From: an uncultured Collinsella sp.
GTDB taxonomy: Bacteria; Actinomycetota; Coriobacteriia; Coriobacteriales; Coriobacteriaceae
Length of the DNA: 12,144 nt
NCBI GenBank assembly: GCA_900549085.1
Contig: URMO01000066.1
Span: forward strand, 1-12,144
Direction: 5' to 3'
Position numbers and translations under genes: made by a program. The first letter of the stretch is position 1. Each line of letters starts with the position of its first letter. Of the stretch, positions 6,813 to 11,844 are shown one piece after another. The notes below the pieces were generated by a model that saw only the letters and a list, made by a program, of their open reading frames with translations, had not been told where the DNA came from and made no database searches.

Positions 6813-8378
6813 ATGACACCTGCGCGCTTTGAAATTGGGCAAAAGCATAAGCAGGAGAACGAGGCGGGTTCCAAGGCAAGTTGGAACACGCCTCGTTCCG
6901 ATTCACGGCCAGCGATGAGCTATCCCTCGCGCATGGCCTTGGCTTTTGCCCTGACGTCGCTCATGACGGTATTGGTGCTGGTGGGCGTTGTCTCCGTTGT
7001 GTGGGGTACCGTCTTTTCGGATTACACGCGCTCCAATATCGTCGAGATTGCCAATTCTGCCGCCGAAAAGCTTGCGACGTCGTACGAGGAAAACGGCAAC
7101 TGGACTGCGGGCGAGCTACGCACGGTCGCTACATCGAGCTTGGTGTCCGACGACCTGAGTATGCAGGTTGTCAACAAAAAGGGCGTTGTCGTCTATGACG
7201 ACTCATGGCCTTCGGCAAGTGCGACCGCCGATGTGCGCGAGAGCGAATCGGCGTCGAGCAGCTCGAGCGGTAAAAAGGCCTCGCATAGCCCGGTCTCGTC
7301 GGCGCCCACCGACTCCGATAGCGTTGCCAACGTCGAAATCATAACGTCTTCTGGCGAGCATGTCGGACAGGTGAAGCTATGGGCTATCGGCTCCGATGCC
7401 CTGCTCACCAAGGCGGATTCTGCGTTTAGGGAAAAGACTTTTAACGCCATGGCCCTTGCCGCGGTTGTTGCGGTCTGCATCTCAGTTGTTATCGGATCGT
7501 TCGTGTCGCGCATGCTTACCAGACCGATTCATCGTATAACCAGCACAGCCAAGCAAATTCGCGACGGCGATTTGTCCGCTCGTACCGGTTTGCGCGGCGA
7601 CGATGAAATCGATCAGTTGGGTGAGACCTTTGACGAGATGGCCACCTCGCTCGAGAAAGATATGAAGCACGAAAAGCGCCTGACCTCGGATGTCGCACAC
7701 GAGCTTCGCACGCCGCTCATGGCCATGCTTGCAACGGTCGAGGCCATGCAGGACGGCGTGTATCCCACCGACGATGAGCATCTGGAGACGGTCGCTTCCG
7801 AGACGCGCCGCCTGGCTCGTTTGGTGCAGCAGATGCTCGACCTATCGCGTATGGAAAACAGCACGGCGCCGCTCAATCTCGAACCGGTGGACATGGTTCC
7901 CTTTGTGCGGTCTATCGTCAACGCTCAGGAGCGCCTATTTGTTGACCGCGATCTGCGCTTGCGCTTTGCTGACGAGACCCAAGGTCACGACGATGTCGTC
8001 GAGGCCGATCCCGACATGATCACGCAGTGCGTCATCAACCTCATGAGCAACGCCATGCGCTACACCCCCGAGGGCGGTTGGGTCGTGGTGTCGGTGCTCA
8101 GTGACCGCAAGCATGTCAGTATTGCCGTTTCGGATACCGGTATCGGTATTGCCAAGGACGACCTGTCGCGCATCTTCGGGCGATTTTGGCGCGCAGATGC
8201 CAGCCGCGCCCGCGAAGCCGGCGGCCTGGGCGTTGGCCTCGCCGTGACCAAGCAAATCGTCGAGCGTCACCATGGCTACATATCCGTGGAGTCGGAGCTT
8301 GGAAAGGGTACGACTTTTACGATTCATCTGCCTCGCGAGCACACGGCGGACGCGGCATCTACTACAATGGAGCACTAG
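6813..8378 (+). CDS. HAMP-domain sensor histidine kinase
   Basis: This is the cognate membrane kinase of the preceding regulator. Order of parts in 521 residues: cytoplasmic N-tail (1-40), helix 1 (41-67), extracytoplasmic sensor (68-208), helix 2 (211-231), HAMP (232-285), HisKA with H296 (DVAHELRTPL), and HATPase_c with N413 (NLMSNAMRYT), G1 box D441-T-G-I-G445, F box (455-460) and G2 box G470-G-L-G-V-G475. All catalytic motifs are intact. The sensor domain holds a serine-rich low-complexity insert (about 143-170). The start at 6813 is supported by AGGGA (6800-6804), 8 nt upstream; a later in-frame ATG at 6915 (MSYPSRMALAF) lacks a ribosome site but would give a more usual short N-tail and would leave the 6857-6898 hairpin untranslated. 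The signal sensed is unknown. Confidence 0.95.
   Translation: MTPARFEIGQKHKQENEAGSKASWNTPRSDSRPAMSYPSRMALAFALTSLMTVLVLVGVVSVVWGTVFSDYTRSNIVEIANSAAEKLATSYEENGNWTAGELRTVATSSLVSDDLSMQVVNKKGVVVYDDSWPSASATADVRESESASSSSSGKKASHSPVSSAPTDSDSVANVEIITSSGEHVGQVKLWAIGSDALLTKADSAFREKTFNAMALAAVVAVCISVVIGSFVSRMLTRPIHRITSTAKQIRDGDLSARTGLRGDDEIDQLGETFDEMATSLEKDMKHEKRLTSDVAHELRTPLMAMLATVEAMQDGVYPTDDEHLETVASETRRLARLVQQMLDLSRMENSTAPLNLEPVDMVPFVRSIVNAQERLFVDRDLRLRFADETQGHDDVVEADPDMITQCVINLMSNAMRYTPEGGWVVVSVLSDRKHVSIAVSDTGIGIAKDDLSRIFGRFWRADASRAREAGGLGVGLAVTKQIVERHHGYISVESELGKGTTFTIHLPREHTADAASTTMEH
6857..6898 (+). other. Long near-perfect hairpin at the start of the kinase gene
   Basis: GAACGAGGCG (6857-6866) pairs with CGCCTCGTTC (6889-6898); after one G-A mismatch, GTTCCAA (6868-6874) pairs with TTGGAAC (6881-6887) around a 6-nt loop. 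That gives 17 pairs in 42 nt. No T-run follows. It lies 45 nt into the kinase reading frame, or in the leader if the kinase starts at 6915. Confidence 0.75.
8363..8368 (+). promoter_or_regulatory. Candidate -10 box (TACAAT) of purC inside the kinase 3' end
   Basis: TACAAT lies within the last codons of the kinase gene, 119 nt before the purC start. The expected -35 place (CACACG, 8340-8345) does not match consensus. If real, it gives purC a leader of about 110 nt that contains the hairpin at 8437-8456. Confidence 0.35.
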
Positions 8379-8436
8379 CTTTTCGCTATTCGGTGAAGGA
8401 GGGGCCGCGTTCCTGCCGCTCCGAGTTTGCGAAAAC

Positions 8437-8456
8437 ATGCGGGAAAGAACCCGCAT
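8437..8456 (+). other. Hairpin in the purC leader
   Basis: ATGCGGG (8437-8443) and CCCGCAT (8450-8456) form a perfect 7-bp stem with an AAAGAA loop. The following TTCTGTCGTATTT is only weakly T-rich, so it could be a poor terminator of the two-component operon or a leader element of purC. It ends 17 nt before the purC ribosome site. Confidence 0.5.
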
Positions 8457-8487
8457 TTCTGTCGTATTTAGGTAAGGAGTGACTCAC

Positions 8488-9375
8488 GTGACAACGATGG
8501 AGCGTCGTCCGGATTCCCGTGGCAAGGTTCGTGATATCTACGATGCCGGCGAAAACCTGCTGATGGTCGCCACCGATCGCATTTCTGCGTTCGACTTTAT
8601 TCTCCCCGACGAGATTCCGTTTAAGGGAGAGGTGCTCAACCGCATCTCGGCATTCTGGTTCGACAAGTTTGCCGATATCGTCCCCAACCACCTCGTCTCC
8701 ATCGATCCGGCGGATTTCCCCGAGGAGTTTGCCGAGTATCGTGACTATCTCGCAGGCCGCGCCATGCTGGTCAAGAAGGCCCAGACGATTCCTATCGAGT
8801 GCATCGTCCGCGGTTATCTGACCGGTTCGGGCAAGAAGACCTATGACGAGAACGGCACCGTCTGCGGCATCCAGCTGCCCGAGGGTCTGACCGAGGCCTC
8901 CAAGCTTCCCGAGCCGCTGTTCACGCCGTCCACGAAGGCCGAGATCGGTGATCACGACGAGAATATCTCGTTTGAGCGTTGCTGCGAGATCGTTGGCGAG
9001 GACATCGCCACGCAGATTCGCGATCTGTCTCTCAAGATCTACAAGGCTGCTGCCGAGTATGCAGCGACCCGTGGCATCATCATTGCCGACACCAAGTTTG
9101 AGTTTGGTGTTATCGATGGCAAGGTCACGCTGATCGACGAGTGCCTCACGCCCGACTCCAGCCGTTTCTGGCCCGCCGCCAGCTACGAGGAGGGCAAGAT
9201 CCAGCCTAGCTACGACAAGCAATTCGTCCGCAATTGGCTCAAGGCCAACTGGGATATGACGGGGGAGACCCCGCACCTGCCCGCCGAGGTCATCGATGGC
9301 ACGTCCGAGCGCTATCGCGAGGCCTTCCAGATCATCACGGGCTCCCAGTTCACAAGCATGAAGGAGAACGCATAA
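8488..9375 (+). CDS. purC: Phosphoribosylaminoimidazole-succinocarboxamide synthase (SAICAR synthetase)
   Basis: The enzyme joins aspartate to CAIR with ATP to give SAICAR, the substrate that PurB (221-1567) then cleaves. At 295 residues it is the longer, yeast ADE1-like form rather than the roughly 240-residue E. coli form. Motifs: G12-K-V-R-D-I-Y near the N-terminus, ATDRISAFD, IVRGYLTGSG, DTKFEFG and LIDECLTPDSSRFW. The start is GTG 8488, 8 nt after AAGGAG (8474-8479); an upstream in-frame GTG at 8479 overlaps that ribosome site and cannot be used with it, and ATG 8497 is too far. The next gene begins directly after the TAA, using an AAGGAG inside the purC 3' end, so the pair is an operon. 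Confidence 0.97.
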   Translation: MTTMERRPDSRGKVRDIYDAGENLLMVATDRISAFDFILPDEIPFKGEVLNRISAFWFDKFADIVPNHLVSIDPADFPEEFAEYRDYLAGRAMLVKKAQTIPIECIVRGYLTGSGKKTYDENGTVCGIQLPEGLTEASKLPEPLFTPSTKAEIGDHDENISFERCCEIVGEDIATQIRDLSLKIYKAAAEYAATRGIIIADTKFEFGVIDGKVTLIDECLTPDSSRFWPAASYEEGKIQPSYDKQFVRNWLKANWDMTGETPHLPAEVIDGTSERYREAFQIITGSQFTSMKENA

Positions 9376-9951
9376 GTGAGTACCCGTAGCGCCACGAACA
9401 AGCGCACGCAATCCCACGAAGTTACCGGGGTTGCGCGCAAGTCCGCCGCATCTGCTAAACCCGCCCGCCAAGCAGCGAGCTCCGTTCGCGTCGTGCCGGC
9501 TTCGTCTAAAGCTCGCCGCAAAGAGCTCGAGAAGGGTGAAAACCTGGAAGGCCTTTCCAAGGAGGAGAAGCGCGCCCGCAAGGCCAAGCAGCGTGCTCGC
9601 GAGGATCGTATCTATACGGTGTCGAATATTCTTCTCAAGCAGGATGAGGACTACACCAAGCGCCGTCGTATCTGGTGGGCCGTGCTCGCCATCGGCATGG
9701 TACTCGTCGTGGCAATTTGGGCTTCGCTCTACTTCGCTCCCGGCGGCACGGTGTCCAGTCCTGTTCAGATGGTCGGCATCGTTTTGTCCTATGTCATCAT
9801 CCTGGGTGACTTTATCTACGACTTCGTTCGTATTCGTCCCTTGCGCAACATGTACCGCGCGCAGGCCGAGGGCATGTCCGAGAACAAGCTCAACGCTCTT
9901 ATCGAGCGCTCGGCTGCCGAGGAGGACAAGAAGGACTCCAAGAAGAAGTAG
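9376..9951 (+). CDS. Small basic membrane protein, function unknown
   Basis: I do not recognise a named family. The 191-residue protein has a long, very basic, Ala/Lys/Arg-rich N-terminal tail (1-98) with a charged, probably helical segment (46-80), two membrane helices (99-120 and 130-151), and a charged C-terminal tail ending in KKDSKKK. Both tails are strongly positive, so both ends are probably cytoplasmic. The start GTG 9376 directly follows the purC stop and has AAGGAG at 9361-9366, 9 nt upstream, inside purC. It ends the purC operon: an intrinsic terminator follows 30 nt later. A nucleic-acid or phospholipid contact through the basic tail is possible but not shown. Confidence 0.82.
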   Translation: MSTRSATNKRTQSHEVTGVARKSAASAKPARQAASSVRVVPASSKARRKELEKGENLEGLSKEEKRARKAKQRAREDRIYTVSNILLKQDEDYTKRRRIWWAVLAIGMVLVVAIWASLYFAPGGTVSSPVQMVGIVLSYVIILGDFIYDFVRIRPLRNMYRAQAEGMSENKLNALIERSAAEEDKKDSKKK

Positions 9952-9954
9952 CGT

Positions 9955-9984
9955 TTGTATCCATACATATCGCTAAGATATAAG
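9955..9984 (+). promoter_or_regulatory. Candidate promoter of the aminopeptidase gene
   Basis: TTGTAT (9955-9960) and TATAAG (9979-9984) are 18 nt apart. Expected initiation near 9990 falls inside the left arm of the terminator at 9982-10012, so transcripts starting here would lack most of that arm and could escape the terminator. The start codon is at 10041. Confidence 0.45.
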
Positions 9985-10012
9985 GCGCGTCGTTTTTGCG
10001 GCGCGCCTTTTT
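9982..10012 (+). terminator. Intrinsic terminator of the purC operon
   Basis: AAGGCGCGTCG (9982-9992) pairs with CGGCGCGCCTT (9999-10009), 11 pairs with one T-G wobble, around a TTTTTG loop; T run 10008-10012. Confidence 0.93.
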
Positions 10013-10040
10013 ACTGTTCTATAGATAGATGGAGTGGCAC

Positions 10041-11321
10041 ATGATTCGAGCTGCCCTAACGGTCGAGGAAGCTCTTGAGGGCATGAAGACCCTTGAGCCC
10101 AAGATTAAAAATTATGCGCGTCTCGTTGTCCGCAAGGGTGTAAACGTTAAGCCCGGCCAGGAGGTCGTCGTTCAGTCTCCCGTCGAGTGCGCATCATTTG
10201 CGCGCGTGGTGGTTGCGGAGGCTTATGACGCCGGTGCCGGTCACGTGACGGTCATCTGGGCCGACGACGCCGTGACGAGGCTTGCGTACGAGCATGTCGA
10301 GAAAAGCTATTTTGGGCAGACGCCCGAGTGGAAGCGCATACAGCTGGATTCTCTGGCCCAGGACGGTGCCTGCTTTATCTTTATCGAGGGTGCTGACCCC
10401 GCCGCTCTCAAGGGCATCGATCCTGCCAAGCCCGCTGCCGCTTCCAAGGCGAGGAACACGCAGTGCAAGATTTTCCGCCGCGGACTGGATTACAACATCA
10501 ACCCGTGGTGCATTGCCGGAGCGCCGGTCGTGGCTTGGGCGCGCGAGGTGTTCCCGGGAGACGCCGATGAGGTTGCAATCTATAAACTATGGATTGCGAT
10601 TCTGCATACCGCCCGTGCTGACGGCCAAGATCCGGAGAGTGACTGGGAGCTTCACGATGCGGCGTTTGAAAAGAACCTGCGCTTTCTGAACGAAAATCGT
10701 TTCGACTGCCTGCGCTATACCGCTTCGAATGGAACCGACCTGGTAATTGGTATGACGAAGGGGCATGAGTGGGCCGGCGGTAAGGGCGAGACCCCCGACG
10801 GTCACCCCTTCTTCCCCAACATCCCCACCGAGGAGGTCTTCACCTCGCCCGATCGTATGCGTGCTGACGGAATCGTCTATTCCGCAATGCCGCTTATCCA
10901 TCACGGTAACAAGGTCGACGATTTTTGGATCAAGTTCGAGAACGGTCGTGTGGTGGATTACGACGCCCGTGTGGGAAAGGCGACACTCGCAAGTATCATC
11001 GATACTGACGAGGGCGCTGCTCATCTGGGAGAGGTTGCGCTCATTTCCAAGAACACGCCGATTCGCGAAAGCGGCATCCTGTTCTATGACACGCTCTATG
11101 ACGAGAATGCCAGCTGCCATCTTGCACTGGGAGTCGGCTTCCCCGAGTGCATTGAGGGTGGATATGATATGTCCAAAGAGGAGCTCATTGAGCATGGCGT
11201 CAACGTTTCGAGCACGCACGTCGACTTTATGATCGGTACGGACGACATCGATATTGTGGGCATTACGCCCGATGGACGCGAAGTTGTGATTTTCCAGAAC
11301 GGCCAATGGAGTTGGGAATAG
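10041..11321 (+). CDS. M29-family aminopeptidase (AmpS/PepS type)
   Basis: This is a cytoplasmic metallo-aminopeptidase that removes N-terminal residues from peptides. The 426-residue length fits the family (about 400-415). All five metal ligands known from the thermophilic enzymes are present with identical spacing: E265 (NIPTEEVFTSP), E331 (LGEVAL), H360 (SCHLALG), H393 and D395 (STHVDF); gaps of 66, 29, 33 and 2 residues match AmpT (E250, E316, H345, H378, D380). The N-terminal domain (about 1-200) is more diverged, as usual. ATG 10041 is chosen because GGAG (10031-10034) is 6 nt upstream; an in-frame ATG at 10029 has no ribosome site and itself overlaps this one. The gene stands between the purC-operon terminator and tRNA-Lys, and its last codons hold the -35 box of the tRNA promoter. 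No terminator of its own is visible. Confidence 0.93.
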   Translation: MIRAALTVEEALEGMKTLEPKIKNYARLVVRKGVNVKPGQEVVVQSPVECASFARVVVAEAYDAGAGHVTVIWADDAVTRLAYEHVEKSYFGQTPEWKRIQLDSLAQDGACFIFIEGADPAALKGIDPAKPAAASKARNTQCKIFRRGLDYNINPWCIAGAPVVAWAREVFPGDADEVAIYKLWIAILHTARADGQDPESDWELHDAAFEKNLRFLNENRFDCLRYTASNGTDLVIGMTKGHEWAGGKGETPDGHPFFPNIPTEEVFTSPDRMRADGIVYSAMPLIHHGNKVDDFWIKFENGRVVDYDARVGKATLASIIDTDEGAAHLGEVALISKNTPIRESGILFYDTLYDENASCHLALGVGFPECIEGGYDMSKEELIEHGVNVSSTHVDFMIGTDDIDIVGITPDGREVVIFQNGQWSWE

Positions 11322-11340
11322 TCCCAGACCGTGGTACAAT
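11312..11340 (+). promoter_or_regulatory. Promoter of tRNA-Lys
   Basis: TTGGGA (11312-11317), a 17-nt spacer and TACAAT (11335-11340) place the start near 11347, just ahead of the mature tRNA at 11350. The -35 overlaps the end of the aminopeptidase gene. This is the best -35/-10 pair in the window. Confidence 0.8.
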
Positions 11341-11349
11341 GCCACCCGC

Positions 11350-11425
11350 GGGCCGTTAGCTCAGCTGGCAGAGCAGGGGACTTTTAATCCCAAGGTCCAG
11401 GGTTCGAACCCCTGACGGCCCACCA
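11350..11425 (+). tRNA. tRNA-Lys (anticodon TTT)
   Basis: A complete 76-nt cloverleaf. The acceptor GGGCCGT (11350-11356) pairs perfectly with ACGGCCC (11415-11421). D-stem GCTC/GAGC. The anticodon loop CTTTTAA (11381-11387) has anticodon TTT at 11383-11385. T-arm CAGGG-TTCGAAC-CCCTG (11398-11414). Discriminator A (11422) and an encoded CCA (11423-11425). The anticodon stem GGGGA/TCCCA has one G-A mismatch at its outer end (27-43). Its last 19-20 nt are repeated twice downstream, so this 3' end is probably an insertion target. Confidence 0.97.
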
Positions 11426-11434
11426 TAGAAAAGA

Positions 11435-11464
11435 AAGCGATCGACTCCGGTTGGTTGCTTTTTT
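11435..11464 (+). terminator. Terminator 1, of tRNA-Lys
   Basis: AAGCGATCGAC (11435-11445) and GTTGGTTGCTT (11450-11460) pair over 11 positions with three G-T wobbles, loop TCCG, then T run 11459-11464. It starts 10 nt after the tRNA. Confidence 0.92.
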
Positions 11465-11477
11465 GTTGCCGGTGCAC

Positions 11478-11580
11478 GGGTTCGAACCCGTCGGGGCGCG
11501 GAGCTGAGTAAACGCGTGAGCGTTTGCCAGCGCAGCGCGCAAGGCGCGAAGCGCCGCAGCGGACGCCTGCGAAGCAGGCT
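11478..11580 (+). repeat. Palindrome plus three-hairpin block, unit 1
   Basis: GGGTTCGAACCC (11478-11489) is a perfect 12-bp palindrome, identical to the T-arm core of the tRNA. The block after it forms AAACGC-GTGA-GCGTTT (11510-11525), GGCGC-GAA-GCGCC (11543-11555) and GCCTGC-GAA-GCAGGC (11565-11579). It runs straight into the second tRNA end at 11581. It differs from unit 2 at only about a dozen places. Confidence 0.85.
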
Positions 11581-11599
11581 GAACCCCTGACGGCCCACC
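11581..11599 (+). repeat. Second copy of the tRNA-Lys 3' end
   Basis: GAACCCCTGACGGCCCACC is identical to tRNA positions 11406-11424, from the T-loop into the CCA end. The next base is C, so the final CCA is not complete. There is no 5' tRNA half, so it cannot give a tRNA. It looks like a displaced attachment-site copy. Confidence 0.9.
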
Positions 11600-11612
11600 C
11601 AAAGATTGTTGA

Positions 11613-11642
11613 GGCGGTCAACTTCGGTTGGCCGTCTTTTTT
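11613..11642 (+). terminator. Terminator 2, after the second tRNA end
   Basis: GGCGGTCAAC (11613-11622) pairs with GTTGGCCGTC (11627-11636) over 10 positions around the stable TTCG loop; T run 11637-11642. Its sequence is unrelated to terminators 1 and 3, but its position in the unit is the same. Confidence 0.9.
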
Positions 11643-11655
11643 GTCGCCCCTTCAT

Positions 11656-11760
11656 GGGTTCGAACCCGAAAGGGCGCGGAGCTGAGGAAACGCGCGAGCG
11701 TTTGCCAGCGCAGCGCGCAAGGCGCGAAAGCGCCGCAGCGGTCGCCCGCGCAGCGGGCCC
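11656..11760 (+). repeat. Palindrome plus three-hairpin block, unit 2
   Basis: GGGTTCGAACCC (11656-11667) is followed by AAACGC-GCGA-GCGTTT (11688-11703), GGCGC-GAAA-GCGCC (11721-11734) and GCCCGC-GCA-GCGGGC (11744-11758). Compared with unit 1, the third stem has a T-A pair replaced by C-G, a compensatory change, while the loops change only within the GNA/GNRA pattern. Flanks CGCCC-TTC and GAA-GGGCG around this palindrome can also pair, with small bulges, giving a longer potential cruciform. Confidence 0.85.
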
Positions 11761-11780
11761 GAACCCCTGACGGCCCACCA
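11761..11780 (+). repeat. Third copy of the tRNA-Lys 3' end
   Basis: This copy has the 19-nt core plus the final A, so the CCA is complete. The match to the native gene continues through TAGAA (to 11785), 25 nt in all. This shared flank suggests that copy 3 is the original downstream context, or shares a recent origin with copy 1. Confidence 0.9.
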
Positions 11781-11789
11781 TAGAATAGA

Positions 11790-11820
11790 AAAGCGACTGG
11801 CGGATGCCGGTCGCTTTTTT
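11790..11820 (+). terminator. Terminator 3, after the third tRNA end
   Basis: AAAGCGACTGGC (11790-11801) pairs with GCCGGTCGCTTT (11806-11817), 12 pairs with one wobble, loop GGAT, T run 11815-11820. Confidence 0.92.
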
Positions 11821-11833
11821 GTTGTCGCGACGC

Positions 11834-11844
11834 GGGTTCGAACC
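11834..11844 (+). repeat. Terminal palindrome remnant closing the array
   Basis: GGGTTCGAACC lies exactly 178 bp after the previous palindrome and 13 nt after terminator 3. Similarity to the other units stops here, so this marks the right boundary of the array. Confidence 0.8.

Larger units (their letters stand above)
11406..11844 (+). mobile_element. Tandem array of ~178-bp units built on the tRNA-Lys 3' end (putative miniature tRNA-targeting element)
   Basis: Each unit holds, in order: a copy of the tRNA-Lys end GAACCCCTGACGGCCCACC (11406, 11581, 11761); an intrinsic terminator; 13 nt; the palindrome GGGTTCGAACC(C) (11478, 11656, 11834, spaced exactly 178 bp); and a three-hairpin block. 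Two full units and a third broken off after its palindrome are present. The tRNA ends are identical over 19 nt and the blocks nearly so, while the terminator stems differ widely. No protein gene lies inside, so any mobility would depend on an enzyme encoded elsewhere. Element status is inference; plain tandem duplication is the main alternative. Confidence 0.5.

Noticed and set aside
6085..6906. 273-residue minus-strand frame opposite the response regulator
   Set aside because: Antisense shadow of a well-supported gene, with no ribosome site and no domain.
8386..9471. 361-residue minus-strand frame opposite purC
   Set aside because: Antisense shadow of purC, which has full motif support.
11465..11490. 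Second tRNA gene suspected from the GGGTTCGAACCC segment at 11478
   Set aside because: After the TTCGAAC loop only two C remain, so the 5-bp T-stem cannot form, and there is no acceptor or anticodon arm.
11400..11844. CRISPR-like spacing of short repeats
   Set aside because: Only three to four copies 178 bp apart, the repeats are tRNA sequence, and the spacers are similar to each other and carry terminators. This is not a CRISPR array.
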